NCBI GenBank assembly: GCA_016196555.1
Contig: JACPXL010000014.1
Coordinates: 1-37,057, forward strand
Direction: 5' to 3'
DNA: 37,057 nucleotides
Source of the DNA: Candidatus Omnitrophota bacterium
GTDB lineage: Bacteria > Omnitrophota > Omnitrophia > Omnitrophales > Aquincolibacteriaceae
In this document: piece by piece, positions 1-8,869 of the stretch
How positions within the stretch are numbered: the stretch's first letter is position 1
Layout of the letters: every line of letters starts with the position of its first letter
The notes under the pieces: generated by a model
The model's database searches: none
The model's input: only the letters and a program-made list of their open reading frames with translations
Told to the model about the DNA's origin: nothing
Translations under genes and position numbers: made by a program

Positions 1-1
1 A

Positions 2-271
2 GATGATCGCGTTGCGCTTATGCGGCGTTTGTTCGTTGACGCAGCTTATCGCAATCAGCAAATTGGTATGAATTTGATCGACCGTGTTTTTCAATTTTGT
101 AAAGAAGTGGGTTATCAAGAAATTATTTTTAAAACCACTTCGCGGATGGAAGGCGCCGCCAAGCTTTGTAAAAAACGGGGATTTTTGCCGCGGGCGAAAT
201 TGAATCTTGGCGCCATTGAGCTTTTGAAATTTTCATTATCTCTTCGGGATGGAGTCGCAGCCGCAAAATAA
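2..271 (+). CDS. GNAT-family N-acetyltransferase, C-terminal part (5' end outside window)
   Basis: Frame is open from base 2 (DDRVALMRRLFVDAAYRNQQIGMNLIDRVFQFCKEVGYQEI); the RLFVDxAYRxxxIGxxLI pattern is typical of the GNAT acetyl-CoA-binding motif; stop at 269-271. Confidence 0.8.
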   Translation, partial: DDRVALMRRLFVDAAYRNQQIGMNLIDRVFQFCKEVGYQEIIFKTTSRMEGAAKLCKKRGFLPRAKLNLGAIELLKFSLSLRDGVAAAK

Positions 272-275
272 AACC

Positions 276-1238
276 ATGGGAATTTTCGGAAATAAAAATA
301 AATCGAATAGCAAATCAAAAGAAAGCCTTCACACGCTTACCGAACAAGAAATTCAGGACAAATTATACGGCCATTTGCGCGTTCACCGGCAGGTGGTTCA
401 AGACGAAATGCCGGTTTTGAAATCTTCTCCCGCTCCGGTCCGGATGGAAGAAGAAACCCGCCAGATCCGTGACAAGAAAAAAGAAGAAGAGCGTTTATCC
501 CGGATTTCTGAATGGGCGGATGAAGAAGCGGAAACGGTCAGCCGGGTTTCAAAATACAGTTCTTCGCAAAATCTCGGAAAATCATTTTCCAAACCGGCCG
601 CGACTTCCCAGACAAAACCAGCCCCTCAAAATATCGCTCTCTCCGCCTTAAAAATCGTGGCCGTCATTCTTTCCGGAATTTTAAGGATTTTTTCGGCCCC
701 TGTTTTCCGTTCCAAAAAATTCATTTATGGCGCGAGCGCATTTTTGTTTTTATTCCTGGTATTTTTGGGTATTCATTCTCTGAACGTGCAGCGCGAAATT
801 GCCATGATGATGCCGCATAAACCGGCGCCGCCAGCGCCCGCGGCGCAACAGGCCCAGCCTGAAACCATTTCTCCTGCTCAGCCCTCAGGTCCGGCAGCGG
901 TTCGGGAAACTAAAATCTCTGGCACGCCAGCGGCGGGGGAAGCTACGGCTGCAAAAGCAGTTGCTCCGGAAAGATTGGCAGCTCAAGAAGCTCCTTATGT
1001 GGTCCAAGTTGCCACTTTTGCGGTGGAATCCGATGCCGAAAATCTCGTCACCACTTTTGAAACTGAAAACCTTCCTTCTTTTGCCAAGAGCCTCAGACGT
1101 TCCGGGGGGAAGATTTATTATTCGGTATTTTTAGGCCGCTATAAAAATTACCAAGAAGCCCAAAAGGGCCTTGATCTTTTCCGCAAAAAAGCGATTGCCA
1201 AATCTTTTCAGGATGCTTTTATACGGACTTTGTCCTAG
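276..1238 (+). CDS. SPOR-domain membrane protein
   Basis: The ORF extends upstream to 249, but ATG at 276 (MGIFGNKNK) avoids overlapping the GNAT gene. It has one TM segment (FIYGASAFLFLFLVFLGIHSL), a Pro/Ala linker and a C-terminal SPOR-like domain (APYVVQVATFAVESDAENLVTTFETE...YYSVFLGRYKNYQEAQKGL). Confidence 0.8.
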   Translation: MGIFGNKNKSNSKSKESLHTLTEQEIQDKLYGHLRVHRQVVQDEMPVLKSSPAPVRMEEETRQIRDKKKEEERLSRISEWADEEAETVSRVSKYSSSQNLGKSFSKPAATSQTKPAPQNIALSALKIVAVILSGILRIFSAPVFRSKKFIYGASAFLFLFLVFLGIHSLNVQREIAMMMPHKPAPPAPAAQQAQPETISPAQPSGPAAVRETKISGTPAAGEATAAKAVAPERLAAQEAPYVVQVATFAVESDAENLVTTFETENLPSFAKSLRRSGGKIYYSVFLGRYKNYQEAQKGLDLFRKKAIAKSFQDAFIRTLS

Positions 1239-1272
1239 AAAAGTTTTTTTCTCGTTGATTTTAGGGGCTGCC

Positions 1273-1632
1273 ATGTGGGATGGGTTTGATAAACGAAAGT
1301 TTCCTCGCCTGAATCTGCAGTGTGAAATTCTGATTCAATCCGATAAAAATTCTCCGCCTTTGAAAACCACAACAGAAAATGTGGGCCGTGGAGGGGTGGC
1401 CGTTATTTTGGACCAGCCTCTAGAGCGATTCAGCCGCTGTCATGTACGCCTTGAACTTGGATCCGATCTTCCCAAATTGGAAGGGGACGGAAGGGTAGTT
1501 TGGGCAGTCCCTACGTCCGATGGCAAAGGCGCCAAAAAACGCTTTGACACGGGCATTGAATTCACGAAGTTAAATCCTGCTGAGCAGGAGAAATTGCACA
1601 AATTTCTTAACGCCTCTCAGAAGAAATCTTAA
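1273..1632 (+). CDS. PilZ-domain protein (putative c-di-GMP receptor)
   Basis: RKFPR (RxxxR) followed by NVGRGG ((D/N)x[S/G]xxG). The track ORF begins at 1171, but ATG 1273 (MWDGFDKRKFPRLNL) avoids overlap with the SPOR gene. Confidence 0.8.
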   Translation: MWDGFDKRKFPRLNLQCEILIQSDKNSPPLKTTTENVGRGGVAVILDQPLERFSRCHVRLELGSDLPKLEGDGRVVWAVPTSDGKGAKKRFDTGIEFTKLNPAEQEKLHKFLNASQKKS

Positions 1633-1643
1633 AAGATTGAAAC

Positions 1644-2141
1644 ATGTCTGATCAATCTTCCTTTGATATTGTCTCCCAGATCGATCTCCAGGAAATTGAT
1701 AATGCCGTTAATCAGGCCCTCAAGGAACTCCGCACACGTTTTGACTTTAAGGGTTCGAAAAGCTCCATTGAATTTTTGAAAACGGAGAAAAAAATCCGTC
1801 TGATTGGGGATGATGACCTGAAGCTCAGAAACCTTCAGGAAATGCTTAAAACCCGTATGGCTTCCCGCAAAATCCCCATCAAATCTCTTCAATTTGGTGA
1901 GCCGGAACAGGCTTTTGAAGGGACGCTTCGCCAGGAAATCACCTTAGTCCAGGGAATTCCGCAGGAAAAGGCCAAAGAGCTGGTCCGGTTGATCAAAGAG
2001 GCCCAATTTAAGGTCCAAGCGGCCATTCAAGGCGAGCAAATCCGGGTCTCGTCAAAGAGCAAAGATGCTCTACAAGAGGTCATTGCGTATATCCGTTCTC
2101 TCTCTTTTGACATCCCGCTCCAATTTACGAATTACCGGTGA
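1644..2141 (+). CDS. yajQ: YajQ-family cyclic-dinucleotide/nucleotide-binding protein
   Basis: MSDQSSFDIVSQIDLQEIDNAVNQALKELRTRFDFKGS...VSSKSKDALQEVIAYIRSLSFDIPLQFTNYR is highly characteristic of YajQ/UPF0234. Confidence 0.93.
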   Translation: MSDQSSFDIVSQIDLQEIDNAVNQALKELRTRFDFKGSKSSIEFLKTEKKIRLIGDDDLKLRNLQEMLKTRMASRKIPIKSLQFGEPEQAFEGTLRQEITLVQGIPQEKAKELVRLIKEAQFKVQAAIQGEQIRVSSKSKDALQEVIAYIRSLSFDIPLQFTNYR

Positions 2142-2160
2142 AAATTTTTTTTCCGAGCCC

Positions 2161-2189
2161 TTGTAATTCTAAAAGTCGTGTGTTATATT
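2161..2189 (+). promoter_or_regulatory. Candidate sigma70-type promoter upstream of the second PilZ gene
   Basis: TTGTAA (2161-2166), 17-nt spacer, TATATT (2184-2189), in a gap of about 180 nt between genes. Confidence 0.5.
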
Positions 2190-2319
2190 TTCTTTAGAAA
2201 GTGGAAGGGTATTCGTAAGTTCAGTTATTTAAAGACGTTATGAAAGTCTTAAAATATCAAGCATAACAATGACTCAATTCCCTCTAGAAAACTTTTCACA
2301 ATCCGAAAGGCGGTGACTC

Positions 2320-2712
2320 ATGGAGAAAGAGCGCAGGAAGTTTAAGCGGTTTGATGCTTACATGAGTATTAAATATCAGGCAAATGAAGGCGCCGAGGCG
2401 CAGGGTGTTAGTTTAAGTAAAGATCTGTCCCGGGAAGGTGTTAAAATCAATTCCAACGCGAGCATGAAAGAAGGGCAAATGCTTGATTTGGAAATTTTGA
2501 TTCCAGATGATCCCAAGCCTGTCCATACTGCCGGCAAAGTAATGTGGTCCCGGCCTTCGGAAGGACATAATCAAGGATTTGATCAGGGTGTCAGATTTCT
2601 CATGATGGACCCCGTCGATAAATTCCGCGTTCTTGATTATGCGTACAATCATTGGCTCGAAACCAAGGTGAATGACCTGACTGATCCGGAAGAAATCTCC
2701 GAAATCGGTTAA
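2320..2712 (+). CDS. PilZ-domain protein (putative c-di-GMP receptor)
   Basis: RKFKR (RxxxR) and DLSREG (DxSxxG), the canonical PilZ motifs; GC-rich Shine-Dalgarno-like aggcgg upstream of ATG. Confidence 0.85.
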   Translation: MEKERRKFKRFDAYMSIKYQANEGAEAQGVSLSKDLSREGVKINSNASMKEGQMLDLEILIPDDPKPVHTAGKVMWSRPSEGHNQGFDQGVRFLMMDPVDKFRVLDYAYNHWLETKVNDLTDPEEISEIG

Positions 2713-2728
2713 CCTCGGCTCATTTTTT

Positions 2729-4222
2729 TTGAAATCCTCGCGCGCTGCCATTTTGGCGATTGATCAAGGGACCACAGGCACGCGCGCCATCCTCTATAAT
2801 TCTCACGGAAAATCCATTGCGGCCGCTTATCAGGAATTCCGCCAGTATTATCCTCAGCCCGGATTTGTCGAACATGACGCCCTCGAAATTTGGCGTACCA
2901 CGCTCAAAGTTATTTCACTTTCTCTCCAACGCGCCCGAATTAAATTTTCTGATATAGTTTCCATCGGAATTACCAATCAGCGCGAAACGACCATTTTGTG
3001 GGACCGGAAAACGGGAAAACCCGTCCACCGTGCCATTGTTTGGCAGGACCGGCGCACTACAGGTTTTTGCCAAACGCTTCGTTCCAAGGGGTGGGAAAAA
3101 GAATTTCGCGATAAAACAGGACTTGTTCTCGATCCGTATTTTTCAGGAACTAAAATCCATTGGCTTCTTGAACATATTCCCGGTCTTCGCCGCAAAGCTG
3201 GAAAAGGAGAAATCCTTTTTGGAACGATCGATACGTGGATTGCCTGGAAATTAACCGGTGGCAAATCTCATGTCACGGATTTTACCAATGCTTCCCGCAC
3301 CCTTCTTTTCAATATCAAAACCCGGTCTTGGGATAAAAAATTACTTCGCCTGCTGAAAGTTCCCGAGGCGGTTCTGCCCACGGCCAAACCCTCCGGTTCA
3401 GATTTTGGCCGTACGGTCGCGCAAGGTCCAGTGACGGCTGGAATTCCCATTCATGCCATTATGGGAGATCAGCAGGCCGCGCTTTATGGACAGGGATGTT
3501 ACAAGTCAGGTGAAGCCAAAAATACCTATGGTACCGGTTGTTTTGTGGTTGTGAACGTGGGGAAAAAATTTCAGAAAGCGCCTTTTGGCCTTTTGGAGAC
3601 GCTGGCTTGCGATGAAGACGGCAATCCGGCCTATGCGCTTGAAGGATCGATTTTTATTGCCGGTGCGGCCATTCAATGGCTTCGTGACGGACTGGGATTT
3701 TTTAAACACGCCTCCGAAACTTATAAAATGGCAACTCGTGTGAATGAAACGGGAGGAGTTACGATGGTCCCTGCGTTTGTGGGGCTTGGCTCGCCTTATT
3801 GGAATCCGAATGTGCGGGGCGTGATCACGGGCCTTACGCGCGGAACAAAACGCGAGCATATTGTCCGTGCTGCTCTCGAGGGCATAGCCCATGAAACTGC
3901 AGATGTTTTGGACAGAATGAAAACCCAATCGGTGCATGCAATAAAAAGCCTCAAAGTCGACGGCGGCGCCACCTCCAATCCCTTTCTTATGCAATTTCAA
4001 GCAGACATTCTTGGAATTCCTATTTTTGTTTCTGACATTCAGGAATCCACGGCCTGGGGCGTGGCGAAATTAGCGGCCAAAAAGTCCGGATTTTGGCCCC
4101 AGCTTACAGCCATTGACCGGCAGCGCAAATATTGCCGGTATCATCCCCATATGAAGTCCTCGGAAAGACTTTCCCATCGCGCTCTTTGGAAACGGGAAAT
4201 CCACCGCCTTCTTTCGTTGTAA
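2729..4222 (+). CDS. glpK: Glycerol kinase
   Basis: FGGY kinase signatures: AILAIDQGTTGTRAILYN, GITNQRETTILWDRKTGKPVHRAIVWQDRRT, AIMGDQQAALYGQGCYKSGEAKNTYGTGCF, LKVDGGATSNPFLMQFQADILGI. TTG start. Confidence 0.95.
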   Translation: MKSSRAAILAIDQGTTGTRAILYNSHGKSIAAAYQEFRQYYPQPGFVEHDALEIWRTTLKVISLSLQRARIKFSDIVSIGITNQRETTILWDRKTGKPVHRAIVWQDRRTTGFCQTLRSKGWEKEFRDKTGLVLDPYFSGTKIHWLLEHIPGLRRKAGKGEILFGTIDTWIAWKLTGGKSHVTDFTNASRTLLFNIKTRSWDKKLLRLLKVPEAVLPTAKPSGSDFGRTVAQGPVTAGIPIHAIMGDQQAALYGQGCYKSGEAKNTYGTGCFVVVNVGKKFQKAPFGLLETLACDEDGNPAYALEGSIFIAGAAIQWLRDGLGFFKHASETYKMATRVNETGGVTMVPAFVGLGSPYWNPNVRGVITGLTRGTKREHIVRAALEGIAHETADVLDRMKTQSVHAIKSLKVDGGATSNPFLMQFQADILGIPIFVSDIQESTAWGVAKLAAKKSGFWPQLTAIDRQRKYCRYHPHMKSSERLSHRALWKREIHRLLSL

Positions 4223-4283
4223 CTTCTCTCGCTTCTTAGAGTACCGTTCATTCTTTCCCAAAACGGCCGATAATTATGACACT

Positions 4284-6314
4284 ATGGGTTTCTTTGAATT
4301 TGGAAAAAAAATCGATTTGGGCAAAGAATATTCGCTCGAAGACATTCCGCTCTTTTCTTCTCTTACGAATTCCGATCAAAAACTGGTCGAGAAAAAGGGC
4401 AGGCTGGTTCAATACCGCCGCGGAGACACGGTTTACGATGAAGGAACCAAGGCGGACGCCTTTTATGTGGTAATTTCCGGACGTTTCCGGCTTTTTCATG
4501 CCTCTCCTTCGCATGCCACCGAACAAACCCTTCTTTATTTTTATCGCGGCGACCATTTTGGAGAGACGTCCCTTTTGACCGGCCGTCCTCACAGCGCTAC
4601 GGTGGAGGCGAAAAGCGATGGATTGATCCTGCGGCTTGAGAAAGAAGATTTTTTGAAACTGGTCAATGATATTCCTGCCATTTCCCTCCATTTAAGCCGT
4701 ACGCTCGGCCACCGTCTTACAAAAAGTGAGGCCGCGGGCCATCGGCGCGAAGTCAAAATTGCCGCTTTTTGTACTCAGGGAAATCCGCAAGAAGTTTTCC
4801 ATCTCTGGATCGATTTTGCGGCAGCGGTGGCGCATGAAACAAAACGTAAAGTGCTGATCGTTGATTTTGTTTCCGAGAGAAATCCGAGATTTAGGGAAGA
4901 ATTTCACCGGGAATCGCAAACAAGTTATGATCTTTCCCAGAGCGAAAATCCTCGGGAGGGAGAATTTAATGCCGCGCTTGTCGAACATCCCGCCGGTTTT
5001 TATTATGCCCATATTTTATCCGACAGCGTGGCGGGGAAAGATGAAAAAAGAGTCTCATCTCTTTTGACTTTCCTGACCTACCGGTATGATTATCTGATGA
5101 TTCGGCTGCCGCGAAATATGGGGCATGTGAGCTTTGAGGGGCTGAAACAATCCGATACCGTGTATGTTCATTGCGAAGCGGACAAACAATCGCTCACCGC
5201 ATGTTCGGAATCCCTTCAGGAATTAGTGCAGGGGTTTGGATTTAGTAAACGCGATGTCAAAGTCATCGCTCCGGACAAGAATATCAAAGACGAAAACACA
5301 TTCAGTGAATTCGAAAAAATATTAGGATTCCGGATTTTTTCTTTAGTCCCCGAGCGCGAAGACAAATCAAAAAAATATCAAACATCCTTGCGGTATTTGG
5401 CCAAAGAGTGGGCCGGGACACTCGTCGGTCTGGCGCTTGGAAGCGGGGCTGCCTACGGTCTGGCTCATATCGGAGTATTGCAAGTCCTTGAAGAGGAGAA
5501 TATTCCGATTGATGTGGTTTCGGGGTCCAGTATTGGGGCGCTTGTCGGCGGTCTTTGGGCCGCCGGCTATTCTGCGCAGGAGCTTAAGGAACTCGCGCTT
5601 GGAATCAACAAAAGGACGGGGTTTTTCAAATTGCTTGGTTTTCAGGACTTGTCCCTTGCCCATTGGGGATTTTTCAAAGGGCATCAAGTGAACCGGTTTA
5701 TTAAATCCTATATTGGAAACAAGACTTTTCAAGAAACGCGCATTCCGCTCCGTATTATTGGGACCAATCTCTTCACCTCAGAAGCCGTGACTTTTGAGGC
5801 CGGCCGTATTGTGGACGCCATTCGGGCCAGTATTTCCATTCCCGGTATTTTCCGCCCCTTTTTCTATAAAGGGGACTGCTTAATTGACGGTGGAGTGATT
5901 GATCCCTTACCGGTCAAAGTTTTGAGCCAAATGGGAGTTAAAAAGATTATTGCGGTCAATGTACTGCTTGGCCCTAAGGATAGAATTGAGCGTAACCGGC
6001 TCATTCAGGAAACTCAGGCCCAGAAAATGAAACAATTTGCCTCCAAGAGTATGTGGGGAAAAATTTCTATGGAAATGGCGGAGGCCTTCAAAACTCGTTA
6101 CGCGATCAACATTTTCAACGTCATCATGAATACAATTCAGTTTATGGAATATGAAATGGCGGAAACGTGGGGGCATAAAGCCGATGTGTTGATCCATCCC
6201 GTTGTTTATGAAGGAAACTGGGCCCAGTTTTATGATCCCGTCAAATTTATCAAGGCCGGTGAAGAAAAAACCCGTGAGCAGCTAACAGAAATCAAGCGGT
6301 TATTGGCGGAATGA
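4284..6314 (+). CDS. Cyclic-nucleotide-binding domain + MinD/ParA-like middle region + patatin-like phospholipase (NTE/RssA family)
   Basis: cNMP-binding fold at the N-terminus (GDTVYDEGTKADAFYVVISGRFRLF...GDHFGETSLLTGRPHSATVEA). Patatin signatures: oxyanion loop GLALGSGAAYGLAHIGVL, GSSIG nucleophile elbow, DGGVIDPLPV. Confidence 0.92.
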   Translation: MGFFEFGKKIDLGKEYSLEDIPLFSSLTNSDQKLVEKKGRLVQYRRGDTVYDEGTKADAFYVVISGRFRLFHASPSHATEQTLLYFYRGDHFGETSLLTGRPHSATVEAKSDGLILRLEKEDFLKLVNDIPAISLHLSRTLGHRLTKSEAAGHRREVKIAAFCTQGNPQEVFHLWIDFAAAVAHETKRKVLIVDFVSERNPRFREEFHRESQTSYDLSQSENPREGEFNAALVEHPAGFYYAHILSDSVAGKDEKRVSSLLTFLTYRYDYLMIRLPRNMGHVSFEGLKQSDTVYVHCEADKQSLTACSESLQELVQGFGFSKRDVKVIAPDKNIKDENTFSEFEKILGFRIFSLVPEREDKSKKYQTSLRYLAKEWAGTLVGLALGSGAAYGLAHIGVLQVLEEENIPIDVVSGSSIGALVGGLWAAGYSAQELKELALGINKRTGFFKLLGFQDLSLAHWGFFKGHQVNRFIKSYIGNKTFQETRIPLRIIGTNLFTSEAVTFEAGRIVDAIRASISIPGIFRPFFYKGDCLIDGGVIDPLPVKVLSQMGVKKIIAVNVLLGPKDRIERNRLIQETQAQKMKQFASKSMWGKISMEMAEAFKTRYAINIFNVIMNTIQFMEYEMAETWGHKADVLIHPVVYEGNWAQFYDPVKFIKAGEEKTREQLTEIKRLLAE

Positions 6315-6374
6315 ACATTCTGAAAAATTATGCTATCATTATGTCTGGCTTTACGTTAACGAATCGAGGAAGGA

Positions 6375-7565
6375 ATGCCTGAAATTGTCATCGCCGGTGC
6401 CGTAAGAACGCCGCAAGCAAATATGGGCGGCGCCCTGAAAGATTTCACCAATCATTCTCTGGGGCAGCTGACCGTTCGCGGTTTATTGGAAAAAACTAGA
6501 GTTGATCCTGCCGCCATCGATGAAGTCATATTCGGATGTGTGGGCCAGCAATCCGATGCCGCCAACGTGGCGCGCGTGATCGCGCTGCTTGCCGGACTTT
6601 CGCATAATGTTCCTGCATTTACCGTAGCCCGCAATTGTGCCTCGGGGCTTCAATCCATCACAAGCGCCTATCAAATGATTGCCTGCGGCGAAGCAGATCT
6701 GGTCCTTGCCGGAGGCGTTGAAGTCATGTCGGCCTCACCCTATGTCAATCGCGATTTACGATTTGGCAAAAGGCTGAAAAACTCCATGCTGATTGATACC
6801 ATTTGGGAAGGTTTGACGGACCCTACCGTGAATCAAATTATGGGACGAACGGCCGAAAATCTGGCGGAAGAATTCAAGATAAGCCGCCAGGAACAAGATG
6901 AATTCGCCGTTTTTTCCCATCAGCGGGCGTTTCGGGCGACGCGTGAAGGAAAATTCAAAGATGAAATCTTGAAAGTGATGATTCCTAAAAAAGTCATGGG
7001 TAAGGAAATGCCGCCTGAAACTTTTGTCAATGATGAAGGAATTAATCCAGCGCTTAACGTTCAAACGCTTTCGCAATACCCCACGGTTTTTAAGGAAAAC
7101 GGCACCGTCACTCCGGGGAATTCCTGCCCTATTTCGGATGGAGCGGCCGCTGTTTTTGTTGCGACGGCGGAAAAAGCGAAGGCTTTAAATCTGGAAATTC
7201 TCGGAACTATTCGCGGTTATGGCTATGCCGGTGTTGCGCCGGAACGTATGGGTATCGGTCCGGTATGCGCCGCGCCAATAGCCTTGAAAAGAGCCAAAGC
7301 TGACCTAAAAGATATTCAGCTTATCGAAATTAATGAGGCCTTTGCGGTTCAATACCTGTCCGTAGAGAGGTCTTTAAAGTTAAATCGCGATATTGTGAAT
7401 GTTAACGGCGGTGCCATTGCCCTCGGACATCCCGTCGGTGCTACGGGAACACGGCTTGTCGTCACGCTTCTCTATGAAATGAAACGCCGCAATCTTTCTC
7501 TCGGTCTTGCTTCCATGTGTGTGGGCGGCGGGCAGGGTGGGGCGATTGTGCTCGAAAGAAAATGA
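6375..7565 (+). CDS. Acetyl-CoA C-acyltransferase (thiolase)
   Basis: Catalytic ARNCASGLQSITSAYQMI, NVNGGAIALGHPVGATGTR and C-terminal SMCVGGGQGGAIVLER. Confidence 0.96.
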   Translation: MPEIVIAGAVRTPQANMGGALKDFTNHSLGQLTVRGLLEKTRVDPAAIDEVIFGCVGQQSDAANVARVIALLAGLSHNVPAFTVARNCASGLQSITSAYQMIACGEADLVLAGGVEVMSASPYVNRDLRFGKRLKNSMLIDTIWEGLTDPTVNQIMGRTAENLAEEFKISRQEQDEFAVFSHQRAFRATREGKFKDEILKVMIPKKVMGKEMPPETFVNDEGINPALNVQTLSQYPTVFKENGTVTPGNSCPISDGAAAVFVATAEKAKALNLEILGTIRGYGYAGVAPERMGIGPVCAAPIALKRAKADLKDIQLIEINEAFAVQYLSVERSLKLNRDIVNVNGGAIALGHPVGATGTRLVVTLLYEMKRRNLSLGLASMCVGGGQGGAIVLERK

Positions 7566-7595
7566 CAATTCTCAAGGGCTCTGAGAATTGTCATT
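7561..7595 (+). terminator. Strong hairpin after thiolase; possible terminator or part of a repeat element
   Basis: 14-bp perfect inverted repeat AATGACAATTCTCA / TGAGAATTGTCATT around a 7-nt loop, overlapping the thiolase stop codon; no clear U-tract. Confidence 0.5.
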
Positions 7596-7655
7596 CCCGC
7601 ACGTTTTTGGCGGGAATCAAGCTAGATCCCCGATAAAAGCATTCGGGGATGACAG
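7591..7655. repeat. Palindromic intergenic repeat element (REP/MITE-like)
   Basis: Nested inverted repeats: ATTCCCGC (7593) / GCGGGAAT (7610), and ATCCCCGA (7626) / TCGGGGAT (7643). Overall form GTCATTCCCGC...GCGGGAAT...GATCCCCGATAAAAGCATTCGGGGATGACAG resembles common dispersed bacterial intergenic repeats. Confidence 0.65.
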
Positions 7656-7664
7656 GGGTATTAA

Positions 7665-8777
7665 ATGTATATCTATAAAGTCGGAGTGGTCGGCGCCGGG
7701 CAAATGGGATCTGAAATCGCCCAGGTGGTGACTTATGCCGGCCTTCCGGTTGTTTTAAAAGATGTCAAAGAAGAATACGTTCAAAAAGGACTCGAGAGAA
7801 TACGCGGAATTTACAAGCGGCGCGTGGATAAAGGCAAGATGACTTCTTCCGAAATGGATCAAAAGCTCGCCCTGGTCATTCCTTCCACCAATTACGATGA
7901 CTTCAAAGATGTCGATATCGTCATCGAAGCCGTTCCAGAAAAGATGGAACTTAAAAAGCAGGTCTTTCAGGATTTAGAAAAAGTGGCCGGTGAAGGGACT
8001 ATTTTTGCGACCAACACTTCGGCCCTTTCCGTTTCAGAAATGGGAGCTGCCACCAAGCGTCCGGAGAAATTTATCGGCATGCACTTTTTTTATCCGGCTT
8101 CTGTGATGAAGCTTATTGAAGTCATTCCAGGACTGGCCACTGGACAGGAAACCATCGAAGACGTCGTCAATTTTTCCGAGTCTTTAAGAAAAATTCCGGT
8201 CCGGGTCAACGAATGTGCCGGATTTTTGGTGAATCGTTTATTGATGCCGTATTTAAATGAAGCCGCTTATTGCCTTCAAGAAGGTGCTGCGACAAGAGAA
8301 GAACTGGATAAAATCGTCCGGATGAAACCGGCCGAGATCTGGTATAAACTTTATAACGCCAAGTATTTTGGGACTAAGACGGGCGCTGGGTTTTATTCTT
8401 ATTCGCCGGACAAACCGGATATGCTGGCCCAATGGATTGCCGAGGTCCAAAAGGAAACAAAGAAAACCGCAACCCAGTCCACCATCGAGCGTTTGATCTT
8501 TCCCATGATTAATGAGGCGGCGCTTTGTGTCGAAGAGAATGTGGCAAAACCTGCTGATATTGATATGGCCATGGTTGCGGGCGTCGGTTTTCCTCAGGAC
8601 AAAGGCGGAATTCTTAAATATGCCGACGAAATCGGCCTTGATCATGTGCTCGCAGTATTAGAGGATCTTTATAGTAAACACGGCGACCGGTTTTGGCCTG
8701 CGCCGCGTTTGCGCCGTATGGTAGGCGCCAAATTTTTCGGCAAGAAGAGCGGCAGAGGCTTTTTCGAATACACATAA
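7665..8777 (+). CDS. 3-hydroxyacyl-CoA dehydrogenase (FadB C-terminal-like)
   Basis: NAD-binding VGVVGAGQMGSEIAQVVTYAGLPVVLKDV; IVIEAVPEKMELKKQVFQDLE; FATNTSALSVSEM; GMHFFYPASVMKLIEVI; duplicated C-terminal helical domain. Confidence 0.93.
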   Translation: MYIYKVGVVGAGQMGSEIAQVVTYAGLPVVLKDVKEEYVQKGLERIRGIYKRRVDKGKMTSSEMDQKLALVIPSTNYDDFKDVDIVIEAVPEKMELKKQVFQDLEKVAGEGTIFATNTSALSVSEMGAATKRPEKFIGMHFFYPASVMKLIEVIPGLATGQETIEDVVNFSESLRKIPVRVNECAGFLVNRLLMPYLNEAAYCLQEGAATREELDKIVRMKPAEIWYKLYNAKYFGTKTGAGFYSYSPDKPDMLAQWIAEVQKETKKTATQSTIERLIFPMINEAALCVEENVAKPADIDMAMVAGVGFPQDKGGILKYADEIGLDHVLAVLEDLYSKHGDRFWPAPRLRRMVGAKFFGKKSGRGFFEYT

Positions 8778-8778
8778 T

Positions 8779-8857
8779 CGTCATCCTGAGCGATCCTAAA
8801 GGACTACTTCGTTGAGCGAAGGATCTAGATTCTTCGGCCTTCGGCCTCAGAATGACG
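8779..8857. repeat. Palindromic intergenic repeat element
   Basis: Ends CGTCATCCTGAG (8779-8790) and CTCAGAATGACG (8846-8857) are near-perfect inverted repeats; internal TTCGGCCTTCGGCC hairpin; sits between two CDSs. Confidence 0.75.
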
Positions 8858-8869
8858 GGGAAGGTGCGC

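Noticed and set aside
3506-4000. 164-aa minus-strand ORF
   Set aside because: Antisense to the well-supported glycerol kinase gene.
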